Part shown: piece after piece, positions 41,749 to 51,018 of the stretch
Layout of the letters: each line of letters starts with the position of its first letter
How positions within the stretch are numbered: the first letter of the stretch is position 1
Source: Anatilimnocola floriformis
Lineage (GTDB): Bacteria; Planctomycetota; Planctomycetia; Pirellulales; Pirellulaceae
NCBI RefSeq assembly: GCF_024256385.1
Contig: NZ_JAMLFW010000001.1
Span: 5,456,001-5,520,000, forward strand
Length of the DNA stretch: 64,000 nucleotides
Reading direction: 5' to 3'
The notes under the pieces: model-generated
Seen by the model: only the letters and a program-made list of their open reading frames with translations
The model's database searches: none
Told to the model about the DNA's origin: nothing
Program-made: the position numbers and the translations under genes

Positions 41749-42070
41749 CGATTTCGCAGGCAAATTCAGCGGCCAAATCAACTTGTCGCGCTGCGCTGTG
41801 TCAGCAGCTCAAACTGCTTCACGATCAGCGACCAGTGTGACTGCGAACTGTTCACGCGCGTTGATCGCAATGTCTCCAAGCTGCAGCGCTGCGCGTTCCT
41901 ATCGTGTCGTTCAGCGCGATCAAGCATGTCGCGCGGCGCGATGACGGGCCCCGCGCGACCGTGAAGATGCCGTCACAAACGGCAGCGATGGTAAAGTGTG
42001 CAGCCTGCACCGGAATGTAATTCTAGAGAAGAGATGCGGACGATAGTTGTCTTTGTCAGGCGATAGCATT
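41749..42070. other. Non-coding stretch upstream of the csrA leader
   Basis: About 320 bases following the rhomboid stop, with no open frame of interest. GATCGCAATG and CAGCGCGAT-type words recur, but I see no clear gene, terminator or repeat. Confidence 0.5.
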
Positions 42071-42277
42071 GCTGGTAACTACTGGAGTAGCCAGCCATGC
42101 GGCGACAAAGTTCAGCTAACCAGGCAGGTCATCTGGTAAGCGAGCCCTGACAAACGAGTTGCCGGTGAGCAAGGTCACTCACCGGGAACAGGCCGCAGCA
42201 ACCATCCCATCCAATCATCCCGCAGATTCATCATTTCCGCGCCCACCGCGTGGCGTGTGTAGAGGAAGGAGCCCCCC
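42071..42277 (+). promoter_or_regulatory. Candidate csrA leader with GGA hairpins
   Basis: GCTGG-TAA-CTAC-TGGA-GTAG-CCAGC (42071-42095) would form a bulged stem displaying GGA in the loop, the favoured CsrA site. A second perfect hairpin, CCGGTGAG/CTCACCGG, lies at 42162-42185 and is followed directly by GAAC (GGGA overlap). The Shine-Dalgarno AGAGGAAGGAG (42261-42271) holds two more GGA triplets 7 and 11 bases before the csrA ATG. This spacing suggests CsrA binds its own mRNA. Confidence 0.5.
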
Positions 42278-42508
42278 ATGTTGGTCTTGTCGAGGCACCG
42301 TGACGAAAGCATCATGATCGGCGACAACATCGTCATCACGATTGTCGATATCCGTGGCGACAAAGTACGTCTGGGCATTGAAGCCCCGTCGGACATTCCG
42401 GTTCACCGCCAGGAAGTATACGAAGCCATCCAACGCGAAAATCGCAAAGCCAGTCAACTCCGCCCAGGCGACACCAAAGACCTGGGCCGGACGAACACTG
42501 GTACGTAA
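42278..42508 (+). CDS. csrA: Carbon storage regulator CsrA
   Basis: 76 residues, an RNA-binding translational regulator that works as a homodimer. [20 protein letters not shown] is canonical, Leu4 and Arg44 ([12 protein letters not shown]) of the RNA-binding surface are present, and [11 protein letters not shown] is intact. The polar tail from about residue 55 is slightly longer than in the E. coli protein. AGGAAGGAG lies 7 bases before the ATG. No flagellar genes or fliW are adjacent, which is the usual context elsewhere. Confidence 0.96.
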   Translation: MLVLSRHRDESIMIGDNIVITIVDIRGDKVRLGIEAPSDIPVHRQEVYEAIQRENRKASQLRPGDTKDLGRTNTGT

Positions 42509-42863
42509 GCGAGGAAACTGTCTCGCGAAGTTTCCCGGTCAGGATGTTGCTGCCAGCCAGCAATTCCTCTCCCTGGCCACAGCCGCGCTTCAGTATTGTC
42601 GGTTGGTTTGAAATTCAGGTGACCGGAGCGCCCGCCTCTCGCGCTCCCTTCGCAATCGTCACCCATCACGGAAGGTGGGGTCGGGATTCCTTCGCGCGGC
42701 AAGCGATCGTCCCGGCCCCCGTCTCGGCTTTCGACTTGAAACTCGCTTGTAACAAGTCGATCACCAACAGTTGAATCCCCTGCGAGTTCGGCTACGTTAG
42801 GTTGGCCGCAGGAATTCCGTCGCGGAAGCTCCGTTGCGGCCCTCTCCTCTCTGGGGCCAGCCG
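42509..42863. other. Non-coding stretch after csrA
   Basis: 355 bases without a supported gene, repeat or terminator. Short open frames here lack ribosome-binding sites. Confidence 0.5.
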
Positions 42864-43712
42864 ATGAACACCGCGTTTCGCTTCTGCTGTTTCATGTTGC
42901 TCGCGCTCGTTTTACTCGCGCTCGGTGCATCTGCCGCCGAATACAAGAACTTCGACGATGCCCTGCGTGAAGGGACGAAGCTCGCGCGCGACAAGCAGTT
43001 CGCCGAGGCGCAAACCGCGCTCGAGACGGCGCTCACACTCGCCAAAGATGATGAAGCGCGCTTGAAGGCTTATCAGGCGCTCGTTGTCCCTTACCGCCAG
43101 CTTCCTGAGATCGACAAGATGCTGGTCGCGCAGGACTTTATCATCGCACACAGCGATCAGCGTTCTCGGCGCTCGTTGGCCGCTCGCGATCTCGCTTCGT
43201 TCCTGCACCAGCGCGGCAAAGTCGATACCGCCGTCGAACGCTACGAAGCTCGCCTGCAAAAGGATCCGCGCGATCTGCTCGCTCTCAACGTCCTGGCCGT
43301 CATTCACAAGAACATTCGCGACGACAAATTGAAAGGGAGCGAGTTTCAGCAGCGGCTGGAATCGGTCAATCTCGAGTGGGCCGAAAAACTCGCCCTGAAA
43401 CACGAAGCAGCCGCCGCGGCGGCCACGCAGTTGCAAGCCTGGCACTGGAAAGAGGCGGCCCTTGCCTGGGTCGATGCCAACGACAAAGAGAAAGCTCTCA
43501 TCGCCGCGAAGAAGTCAGCCAGCGCTCCGCCGGAAATGCGATCCGACATTCTCGCGTTCTACTGGCGCGAAGGCTTGGGCCAGGCGTTTCTCAAGGCGGG
43601 CGATGCTAAGTCAGCGATCACCCATCTCGAAGCCGCGGCCACTCTCGCGCCGAGTAAGATCCATCGGGATGAAGTGGAAAAGAAGATTGCCGAGGCGAAG
43701 GGAACTCCATAG
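42864..43712 (+). CDS. Exported TPR-like protein
   Basis: 282 residues. Signal peptide FRFCCFMLLALVLLALGASA (cleavage near 24), then helical repeats of TPR type: FDDALREGTKLARDKQFAEA, LASFLHQRGKVDTAVERYEA, and a last pair GLGQAFLKAGDAKSAITHLE. The second ATG (42864) is chosen because it starts the signal peptide. Probably a periplasmic scaffold; partner unknown. It is convergent with eboE, 21 bases apart. Confidence 0.8.
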   Translation: MNTAFRFCCFMLLALVLLALGASAAEYKNFDDALREGTKLARDKQFAEAQTALETALTLAKDDEARLKAYQALVVPYRQLPEIDKMLVAQDFIIAHSDQRSRRSLAARDLASFLHQRGKVDTAVERYEARLQKDPRDLLALNVLAVIHKNIRDDKLKGSEFQQRLESVNLEWAEKLALKHEAAAAAATQLQAWHWKEAALAWVDANDKEKALIAAKKSASAPPEMRSDILAFYWREGLGQAFLKAGDAKSAITHLEAAATLAPSKIHRDEVEKKIAEAKGTP

Positions 43713-43733
43713 ACGAGCCACGGAGCGACTCGG

Positions 43734-44939
43734 CTATGAATTCAGCCACAGCTCTTTGAACCACTTCAGCTCCGTCGCAATTCCGTCGGCGAGTTCCGCA
43801 GGCCGCAGTTCTTTCGGCAGCACGGTCCAGGCGTAGGTTTCCACTTCGTAGTGCCGGCAGTTGCTGTATTCCCACGCGGCTTGCAGGCATTGGCCGATTT
43901 GTTCTTGCGTCGACGACAGCCTGCCAAGCTCTTGCTGATAGATGGGAACATGGAAATGGATCCGCCATTCCCCCAGCGATCGGCCTTGCCGCAGATTTTC
44001 CTGCAGCAGTTGGCTTTCGCCGGCGAGGGCGAGATGCAGGTCTTCGTAGAAAACGTCTTCGTCGATTCCTTCTTCATTCACGCGGCGAACGGAAGTTTGG
44101 TGCAAGTACCGCGGCTCGTTAAAGCTCGATAGATCGTTCAGCGGAATACTCGCCGCCGTGGGCCGTTCGAGGGCATTGAGATCCATCCGCAGCGCGGCCG
44201 AAACCTGGATCTTGCCGACCTCGATGCCGGCATCCTGGTACCGCCGCAGCACATCGTCCTGATCTTCAAACATGACGGCTGCGTGGCAAACGTCATGACA
44301 AAGGCGGATGTGCCGGCGAACAATCTCTTCATCCTCGCCGCGAAACAGGTTCCACTGGAAGAAGTGAATCGCGTCATCGGCCAACGAGAACACGCAGCCG
44401 GGCTCAGGCTCGATGCAGATATAAATCAACCGGCCGGTCCGTTGTTCCAGATCATGCAGGTAATGTGCGACCTGCTTGAGCTGCGCCGCCGCGAGTTGAT
44501 TCTGCTCGCGATCGGGGCACGGCTGCCCCCAGCCGATCGGCAGCGTCGAGATGCTTCCTTCCTCACCGGCCGGCAGCAACGCGTGCAAAATGTCGATCAG
44601 TTGCAGCGTGTAAGCGAGTCGATCGGCATCCCACCAGGTCGGATGATACACACGATGCTTGACCACCTGCTGGTGAAAGTCGCCGTACGGAAAACCGTTG
44701 AACGTATACGGCAGCAAACCTTGATCGCGCAGCCAACCGGCAAACGCATCGACTTGTTTTGTCTGCACTAGTTCTCGCGCGCTGGCAGCCGACAACCACA
44801 GGCCGATCCCCATCGGCGCGTCGGGCGAATACAGCTGCTTCACGCGAAGCGCATGCTTCTGCAAGTTCGCACGAGTCTCGTCAAGATTCGCGCCGGCGTG
44901 AACGTTGGTGCAATAACCAAGAGTGGGAAGCGGAGGCAT
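43734..44939 (-). CDS. eboE: EboE-like metabolite traffic protein (TIM-barrel)
   Basis: 401 residues matching the EboE family: TLGYCTNVHAGANLDETRAN, GIGLWLSAASARELVQTKQV, LLPYTFNGFPYGDFHQQVVK, LIYICIEPEPGCVFSLADDA and CHDVCHAAVMFEDQDDVL. The fold is xylose-isomerase-like, with His, Glu and Asp residues that could bind a metal. EboE genes usually lie with eboA-F and a UbiA-type prenyltransferase; none is adjacent here. The ATG at 44939 removes a basic upstream extension. Its reaction is not established. Confidence 0.85.
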   Translation of the reverse strand: MPPLPTLGYCTNVHAGANLDETRANLQKHALRVKQLYSPDAPMGIGLWLSAASARELVQTKQVDAFAGWLRDQGLLPYTFNGFPYGDFHQQVVKHRVYHPTWWDADRLAYTLQLIDILHALLPAGEEGSISTLPIGWGQPCPDREQNQLAAAQLKQVAHYLHDLEQRTGRLIYICIEPEPGCVFSLADDAIHFFQWNLFRGEDEEIVRRHIRLCHDVCHAAVMFEDQDDVLRRYQDAGIEVGKIQVSAALRMDLNALERPTAASIPLNDLSSFNEPRYLHQTSVRRVNEEGIDEDVFYEDLHLALAGESQLLQENLRQGRSLGEWRIHFHVPIYQQELGRLSSTQEQIGQCLQAAWEYSNCRHYEVETYAWTVLPKELRPAELADGIATELKWFKELWLNS

Positions 44940-45091
44940 GAGTGCGGCGCGGAGGGATGAAGGTGGAAGAGAGGAAGGGATGAAGAGAAATACAACGGAA
45001 TGATTGGAGTCGCCGAATGTTGCTTCAGCTCTTCGTCTCTTCCTCTCTTCGTCCCTCTCCAGCCATCCTAACAAACTCGCAGTGACGCGCG

Positions 45092-45466
45092 CTACGCGGC
45101 TTTCCGCACTAACCGTTCGATCGTCTGCACCAGCGGGCCGTAATGAAACGGCTTGGCAATGAAACGATTGGAGGAAGTCGATTGATCTGGGCGAATCGTA
45201 CCGAGCACAATCAAGCCGCTGTTCGGCTGGCGGGTTTCGGCGGCGAACTCGTTTTGCAAACGATCGTCGACGGCCGGTTGATCGAAGTCGAGCACAATCA
45301 CATCAGGCCGTTCCTCGCGAGCTAGTTCGAGCCCCCGCTGCGGCTCGTCGGCTTCAAAAATCCGCAGGCCGCGCAGCTGCAAAATGGTCGCCAGCACTTC
45401 GCGAGTCTCTGGCGAAGGCTCGACCAACAGCACGCTGGGAGAATCGGTATTGGGAACGATATGCAC
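45092..45466 (-). CDS. Single-domain response-regulator receiver protein
   Basis: 124 residues forming one REC domain with no output domain. The phospho-acceptor Asp is in PDVIVLDFDQP, the switch Thr/Ser region is VLGTIRPD and the conserved Lys is in FIAKPFHYG. The acidic pocket is altered: LLVEPSPE stands where most receivers have VDD, which may weaken Mg binding. The GTG at 45466 is preferred over the TTG at 45478 because GGAG lies 6 bases before the GTG. The orphan kinase at 25276 is far away; no kinase is adjacent. Confidence 0.82.
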   Translation of the reverse strand: MHIVPNTDSPSVLLVEPSPETREVLATILQLRGLRIFEADEPQRGLELAREERPDVIVLDFDQPAVDDRLQNEFAAETRQPNSGLIVLGTIRPDQSTSSNRFIAKPFHYGPLVQTIERLVRKAA

Positions 45467-45619
45467 GGCAGGCTCCAAGGCGGAGTAAATCAGTCGGCGG
45501 GATGTTCGGGCGGGTGGGGAGAATAGCTGCCGCCAGCCGGCGTGTCAAAGCGAGTTTTCCGGCGGAAAAATGCGGCCTGAAAGAGAAAGTGCCGCCACTG
45601 CCAGGTCAAGAAACCGAGA

Positions 45620-45662
45620 GCTGTCCCCTTAGTTGCCTTTAGAGAGCTACCAAGGGGACAGC
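45620..45662. repeat. Perfect 11-bp inverted repeat
   Basis: GCTGTCCCCTT (45620-45630) and AAGGGGACAGC (45652-45662) are exact complements around a 21-base loop. It lies between the receiver gene and gyrA, and looks like another REP-type hairpin. No T run follows on either strand. Confidence 0.85.
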
Positions 45663-45894
45663 AGGTTGAGTTGTTCGCCGTCGCTATCGTTCGATTTCAG
45701 TATGCTTGCCGTTTTTCGGATTTCAAATTCGGTCGACGGATTTTCGAAAATAGGCAGCGGCGGGCACCCTTGGAAGTGGCGAAATCGGCGGCCGGCGACA
45801 GCGTTCGAGCCGGGGTTGAAACAGGCAGCGAAATACGTGTCGCAAATGCCCTGATTTCAACCAGTTGCGGCGACCGCAAACTGCGATCGCCCCT

Positions 45895-45923
45895 TTGTGA
45901 TTGCTCGCGAAATTTGCTAAAAT
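45895..45923 (+). promoter_or_regulatory. Candidate sigma70-like promoter of gyrA
   Basis: TTGTGA (45895-45900), a 17-base spacer, and TAAAAT (45918-45923), 5 of 6 to TATAAT. It is 112 bases before the gyrA start. Confidence 0.6.
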
Positions 45924-46034
45924 TCGAGCCTTCTGCGAGCGCTGATTTGGGAAGCATTTTCAGGCTAATTTCGGGCGCTCCTGCCGGTGGGTTTTCTGGC
46001 TCGCCGTTGCTGCTGTTTTTGAAAGGACTCGGTC

Positions 46035-48785
46035 TTGGCTGACGACGATTTGCCCCCAGTGGATCCCACTGATCCGAATGCGGCTGGCGATGCTCTTCCT
46101 CCCAAGGATTTTCGCGATCGGGCCACCGACCAACCGATCGAAGACGAACTCAAGGATAGCTATCTCACGTACGCGATGAGCGTTATCGTGAGCCGCGCGC
46201 TGCCGGACGTGCGCGACGGCCTGAAGCCTTCGCAACGGCGCATTTTGGTCGCGATGAACGACCTCAATCTCGGCCCTACTGCCGGCCGTGTGAAGTGCGC
46301 CAAGATCTCGGGCGACACCAGCGGTAACTATCACCCGCACGGTGAAGCCGTCATTTATCCGACTCTCGTCCGCATGGCCCAGGAATGGAACATGCGCCAT
46401 GTGCTAGTCGACAAGCAAGGAAACTTCGGCTCGATCGCCGGTCTCCCTGCAGCCGCCATGCGGTATACCGAAGCCCGGTTGTCGGCCGTCGCTTCGATGA
46501 TGCTCGAGGATCTCGATCGCGACACGGTCGACTTCCTGCCGACCTACGACGAGCGCAATCTCGAGCCCACCGTGCTGCCGAGCAAGTTTCCCAACTTGCT
46601 GGTCAACGGCACGCAAGGGATCGCGGTCGGCATGGCCACCAGCATTCCGCCGCACAACCTGCGCGAAATCTGCGATGCCATGGTCCGCGTGATCGATGAG
46701 CCCGATGTCTCGATCGACGAACTGATTGAGCTCGTCCCTGGCCCCGACTTTCCCACGGGGGGCATGATCTGCGGCCGCGCGGGCATTCGCCGCGGTTACA
46801 TGACGGGCCGCAGCACGATCATCGTCCGCGCTCGGGCCAAGATCGAAGAGTACAAGAAGGAGCGCTTCCGCATCGTCATCACCGAGATCCCTTACCAGGC
46901 TCTCCGCGATGTGGTGATGGAAAAAATCGCGGCCCTGGTGAACGAAGACAAGATCAAGGGCATTAGCAGCGTCACCGACTACAGCGATCTCAAGCAGCCG
47001 GTGCACATTGTCATCGAGCTGAAGACCAAGACCGATCCCGAGGTGGTCCTCGCTCAGCTGTATCAGTTCTCGCCACTGCAAGATTCGTTTTCAATCAATC
47101 TGCTCGCCCTCGTCGACGGCAAGCCGCGTCTGCTGACGCTGAAGCAGATGCTGGAAGAATTTATCCGGCATCGCGTGACGGTCATTCGCCGCCGGACGCA
47201 GTTCCTGCTCAGCAAGGCCCGCAAGCGCAAGCACACCATCGAAGGTTTGCTCCTCGCGCTGGCCAATATCGACGAAATCATCCGCATCATTCGCCAGTCG
47301 CGCACGGTGGCCGAAGCGAAGACCGGTTTGATGAACGTCGAATGCCCCGCACCAATGATGCAACGGGCCCTCGGCGACGAAGGCTTTAAGGTCTTCGCCT
47401 CCGAGCGGGGCGTCGCCGATGCTTACCGTCTGACTGCGGTGCAAGCCGATGCCATTTTGCGGATGACGCTCGGTCAGCTCGTCAATCTCGAACAAGAACG
47501 CCTCGGCGGCGAACACGCCGAGCTCTTGAAGGAGATGGGCGAGTATCTGCGGATCTTGTCCGACGAAGCCAACATCCGCGCGATCATTCGCGACGACCTG
47601 CTCGAGATTCGCAAGAAGTTCGGTGAGGAACGCCGCACCGAATTGAGTGGCGCCGAGATCGGCCACGTCGATCTTGAAGATCTGATCACCGAAGAAAACA
47701 TGGTCGTGTCGCTCTCGCACAAGGGCTACATCAAGCGGACCACTTCGAGCGTCTACAAGGCGCAGCGCCGTGGCGGCAAGGGCTTGAAGGGGGCCGATGC
47801 CGAGGATGAAGATCCCATCGAGCACCTGTTTGTCGCCAGCACGCACGCTTACCTGATGTTCTTCACGAACATGGGCAAAGTATATTGGCAGAAGGTCTAC
47901 GACCTGCCCGAAGCCAAGCGCGACGCGAAGGGGCGAGCGATCGTCAATCTGCTCAACCTCGCCGAAGGGGAAAAAGTAGCCGAGTGCCTCGCGGTGCGCG
48001 ATTACGACTTGCCCGATCATTACCTCATCATGACCACCCGCAACGGCTTGGTGAAAAAGACGCCCCTCGCGCAATACAGCCGGCCGAAGAAGACCGGCAT
48101 CATCGCCATCAACCTCAAGGAAGGTGACGAGCTCGTCAACGTCGCGATCGGCAAGCCCGGCGACGAACTGATTCTTTCGTCCGCCAAGGGACAAGCCGTT
48201 CGCTTCAAGCAATCGACGGTTCGCAGCAGCGGCCGCAACGCGCAAGGCGTAAAGGGGATCAAGCTTCGCAAGGGAGACACCTGCGTCGGCATGGTCGTCG
48301 CCGACCCCGATGCCACGCTCCTCACGGTCTGCGAAAAGGGTTACGGCAAGCGCACGCCGATCGGCCCCAACAGCAGCATTCCGGATGTTCCTGAAAGCGA
48401 GCTGCCCGAAGGCGAAGAAGCCGCCGAACCCGTTGCCGAGGTCGAAGAGCCGGAGGCCGAGGGTGATGAATCGTCGAGCAACCGCTACCCAACCAAGGGC
48501 CGCGGCACGATGGGCGTGCGCGACATCAAGACCACCGACCGCAATGGTCCCGTGGTCGCCGTCGCCGTGGTGCGCGAAACCGACGAACTGCTGATGATGA
48601 CTGCCCGCGGCAAGCTCCAACGCCTCGCCGCCGGCGACATCAGCGTCATCGGCCGCAACACGCAGGGTGTGCGAATCATGTCGCTCGACGAAGGAGACTC
48701 CATCGTCGCCGCCGTCCGCGTGGCCAAGGAAGAAGAAGCGGAACCGGCAGCTGGAGAAACTCCGCCGCCAGCTCCGGCGACTTAG
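46035..48785 (+). CDS. gyrA: DNA gyrase subunit A
   Basis: 916 residues. It cuts and rejoins DNA with GyrB to add negative supercoils. Catalytic Tyr144 is in [11 protein letters not shown]; the GyrA box QRRGGKG (about residue 577) in the C-terminal domain marks gyrase rather than topoisomerase IV. An acidic insert ([20 protein letters not shown], about 786-806) interrupts the last blades of the C-terminal propeller. In the quinolone-determining loop, [11 protein letters not shown] puts Ala105 and Pro109 at the positions of E. coli Ser83 and Asp87. The start codon is TTG, with AAAGGA 7 bases upstream. gyrB is not in the window; frr follows after 89 bases. Confidence 0.97.
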   Translation: MADDDLPPVDPTDPNAAGDALPPKDFRDRATDQPIEDELKDSYLTYAMSVIVSRALPDVRDGLKPSQRRILVAMNDLNLGPTAGRVKCAKISGDTSGNYHPHGEAVIYPTLVRMAQEWNMRHVLVDKQGNFGSIAGLPAAAMRYTEARLSAVASMMLEDLDRDTVDFLPTYDERNLEPTVLPSKFPNLLVNGTQGIAVGMATSIPPHNLREICDAMVRVIDEPDVSIDELIELVPGPDFPTGGMICGRAGIRRGYMTGRSTIIVRARAKIEEYKKERFRIVITEIPYQALRDVVMEKIAALVNEDKIKGISSVTDYSDLKQPVHIVIELKTKTDPEVVLAQLYQFSPLQDSFSINLLALVDGKPRLLTLKQMLEEFIRHRVTVIRRRTQFLLSKARKRKHTIEGLLLALANIDEIIRIIRQSRTVAEAKTGLMNVECPAPMMQRALGDEGFKVFASERGVADAYRLTAVQADAILRMTLGQLVNLEQERLGGEHAELLKEMGEYLRILSDEANIRAIIRDDLLEIRKKFGEERRTELSGAEIGHVDLEDLITEENMVVSLSHKGYIKRTTSSVYKAQRRGGKGLKGADAEDEDPIEHLFVASTHAYLMFFTNMGKVYWQKVYDLPEAKRDAKGRAIVNLLNLAEGEKVAECLAVRDYDLPDHYLIMTTRNGLVKKTPLAQYSRPKKTGIIAINLKEGDELVNVAIGKPGDELILSSAKGQAVRFKQSTVRSSGRNAQGVKGIKLRKGDTCVGMVVADPDATLLTVCEKGYGKRTPIGPNSSIPDVPESELPEGEEAAEPVAEVEEPEAEGDESSSNRYPTKGRGTMGVRDIKTTDRNGPVVAVAVVRETDELLMMTARGKLQRLAAGDISVIGRNTQGVRIMSLDEGDSIVAAVRVAKEEEAEPAAGETPPPAPAT

Positions 48786-48874
48786 TGATTGTCACCGCCC
48801 GTGGTGAAATCACGCCTAAAACGATACTATGAAAACTGGCGGTTGAATTTGTTTTTGCTTCTCGAGGTTGGATC

Positions 48875-49435
48875 ATGCCTGCAGACGATATTTTGCTCGA
48901 TACCGAAGAACGCATGGAAAAAGCCATCAGCGTGCTGAAGAACGCGCTCGGTGGCATTCGTACGGGTCGCGCGAACCCGGGCCTGGTCGATTCGCTGCGG
49001 GTCGAGGTCTACGGCTCGCCCACGCCGATGAAGCAGGTCGCCTCGGTTGGCGCCCCCGAGCCGCAGCAGATCGTCATTCGCCCTTACGACGCCGGCACGA
49101 TCAAGGACATCGAAAAGGCGATCATCGCCAGCGGCCTCGGGCTTGCGCCGCAGAGCGACGGGCGCGTGATCCGCCTCAACATTCCCCCGCTGACGACCGA
49201 AACCCGCCGCAAGCTGGTCGCTCGCATCAAGGAACTGACCGAGGAAAGCAAGGTCGCCATCCGCAACGTCCGTCGCGACGGCAACAAAGCCGCCGACACG
49301 GAAGAGAAGGACAAGCTGCTGAGCGAAGACGAGTGCAAGACCATCAAGGATCAGATTCAAGAGCTGACCAAGCAGTATGAAAACACCGCGACCGAAATGG
49401 CCAAGGCTCGCGAGACGGAAGTGATGGGGGAATAG
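48875..49435 (+). CDS. frr: Ribosome recycling factor
   Basis: 186 residues, the usual RRF length. It splits post-termination ribosomes with EF-G. RTGRANPGLVDSLRVEVYGS is the core motif, followed by IVIRPYDAGTIKDIEKAI, NIPPLTTETRRKLVARIKEL and AIRNVRRDGNKAA. GAGGTTGG precedes the ATG. The usual partner pyrH is not adjacent; gyrA is upstream instead. Confidence 0.97.
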   Translation: MPADDILLDTEERMEKAISVLKNALGGIRTGRANPGLVDSLRVEVYGSPTPMKQVASVGAPEPQQIVIRPYDAGTIKDIEKAIIASGLGLAPQSDGRVIRLNIPPLTTETRRKLVARIKELTEESKVAIRNVRRDGNKAADTEEKDKLLSEDECKTIKDQIQELTKQYENTATEMAKARETEVMGE

Positions 49436-49540
49436 CACTCCTCCGTCGGCAGTTCTGAGTTCTGAGACAAGATTGGTCGTTGGTTCGCGAATAGCTTTCA
49501 AGGTGTTTCTATTTCTTGATCGCGAGGGACCAATCCTGCG

Positions 49541-50140
49541 ATGGAATGGCTGTTGTCGATTTGTCTCGGTGTCGGTCTTTCCGCAGCGTGCGGCTTTCGG
49601 ATCTTTGTGCCGATGCTCGGCTTGAGCATCGCGGCCCAGGCCGGGCATTTGCAATTTGCCCACGGCTTTGAGTGGATCGGTTCGCCGGCCGCGCTAGTTT
49701 GCTTCGGCGTGGCCACGGTGATCGAGATCATCGCCTTCTATGTCCCCTGGCTCGACAACGTGCTCGACACCATGGCCACGCCGGCCGCCGTGGTAGCCGG
49801 CACGATTTTGACTGCCTCGGTCGTCACCGATATGTCGCCGCTCATGCAGTGGAGCGTGGCCTTGATCGCCGGCGGCGGCGCTGCGGGCGTGGTGCAGACG
49901 GGCACGGTGCTCTTGCGAGGAGCTTCGACAGCAACCACCGGTGGCACGGCGAATTTCATGGTGTCGACCGTCGAAGCCGTCGGTGCAACGGGCACGACGA
50001 TTCTCGCCATCGTGCTGCCGGTCTTGGCAGCCCTCGGCGTGCTCGCGCTGATCAGCTATGTTCTGTATCGCCTCGTGAATCGTCGGCCGGCTAGCGATCC
50101 GGTCGCTGAAAAGTCTCCGCCCAAGCAACTGCTCCTCTAG
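49541..50140 (+). CDS. DUF4126 membrane protein
   Basis: 199 residues with about five membrane segments. MEWLLSICLGVGLSAACGFR and IFVPMLGLSIAAQAGH at the start, VATVIEIIAFYVPWLDNVLD, and the central TPAAVVAGTILTASVVTDMS are the DUF4126 pattern, ending in ALGVLALISYVLYRLVNRRP. Function unknown. The methyltransferase gene begins 12 bases after its stop, so the two probably form an operon. Confidence 0.85.
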   Translation: MEWLLSICLGVGLSAACGFRIFVPMLGLSIAAQAGHLQFAHGFEWIGSPAALVCFGVATVIEIIAFYVPWLDNVLDTMATPAAVVAGTILTASVVTDMSPLMQWSVALIAGGGAAGVVQTGTVLLRGASTATTGGTANFMVSTVEAVGATGTTILAIVLPVLAALGVLALISYVLYRLVNRRPASDPVAEKSPPKQLLL

Positions 50141-50152
50141 AAGCGACTCCGC

Positions 50153-50944
50153 ATGCTCAGCCGCCCGGTATTGGCCGATTGGTACGACTACCCACAGTAC
50201 TACGACCTGGCCTTTCAGGACGATACGAAACCCGAAGCCGATTTTCTGGCGGCGGCGTTCGCGAAATATGCACAGCGGCCGGTCAAACGCGTGCTGGAAC
50301 CCGGTTGCGGCGGTGGCCGGCTGATCGTGGAACTAGCCAAGCGCGGCTTCTCGATGGTCGGCTTCGATACGAGCGACATGTCGCTCGATTATCTGCAAAA
50401 GCAACTTGCGAAGAAGAAGCTGAAGGCCGAAATCTATCGCGACGACATGACGAGTTTCACCGTCAAGAAACCGGTCGACGCGGCGATCTGCACGTTCAAC
50501 ACCTTCCGCCATCTGACCACGGCGGAATCGGCCCGCAGTCATTTGCAAAGCGTGGCCGCATCACTCGCACCGGGAGGCATCTACATCCTCGGCTTGCACC
50601 TGCTGCCGCCGGATGCCGACGAGGAGAGTCTCGAACGCTGGACCGCGACAAAAGGGAAAACCAAAGTCGTCTTCACCCTCCGCGTGCTCGATTTCAACCG
50701 CCGCAAACGGCTAGAAAAACTGCGGGCCACGATGCTCGTCCGCAACGGGCACAAAGAACTGCGCCTGGCCAGTGAGTTCGAATTCCGTCTCTACACCGCA
50801 GCGCAAATCAAACAGCAATTGGCTGAAGTGCCAGAGTTCGAACTCTGCGATGTGTATGACTTCTGCTATGAGATCGATCATCCGTTGAAGCTCGATAACG
50901 AGCTTTCGGATACGGTGTTTATCTTGCGGAAGAAGGCCGACTAA
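50153..50944 (+). CDS. Class I SAM-dependent methyltransferase
   Basis: 263 residues. Motif I is VLEPGCGGGRLIVELAKRGF (about 47-66), followed by VGFDTSDMSLDYLQKQL, DDMTSF and AICTFNTFRHL (motif IV region) and LAPGGIYILGLHLL. The C-terminal half is strand-rich and may bind the substrate. Substrate unknown. It follows the DUF4126 gene closely. Confidence 0.9.
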   Translation: MLSRPVLADWYDYPQYYDLAFQDDTKPEADFLAAAFAKYAQRPVKRVLEPGCGGGRLIVELAKRGFSMVGFDTSDMSLDYLQKQLAKKKLKAEIYRDDMTSFTVKKPVDAAICTFNTFRHLTTAESARSHLQSVAASLAPGGIYILGLHLLPPDADEESLERWTATKGKTKVVFTLRVLDFNRRKRLEKLRATMLVRNGHKELRLASEFEFRLYTAAQIKQQLAEVPEFELCDVYDFCYEIDHPLKLDNELSDTVFILRKKAD

Positions 50945-50966
50945 GGTTGGGGCGAACGAAACGCAG

Positions 50967-51010
50967 CCCCTCACCCCAACCCTCTCCCCGGAGTACCGGG
51001 GCGAGGGAGC
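50967..51010. repeat. GC-rich palindromic repeat, family D (copy 3)
   Basis: CCCCTCACCCCAACCCTCTC is followed by CCCGGAGTACCGGGGCGAGG. It lies between the convergent methyltransferase and retropepsin-fold genes. Here CCCCGG and CCGGGG make the hairpin. Confidence 0.85.
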
Positions 51011-51018
51011 AAGACCTC

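Larger units (their letters stand above)
45467..46034. other. Intergenic region upstream of gyrA
   Basis: 568 bases. It holds the 11-bp inverted repeat at 45620-45662, the promoter at 45895-45923 and a leader of about 100 bases rich in T before the gyrA start. No gene is convincing; a short open frame at 45671-46042 lacks coding character. Confidence 0.6.
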
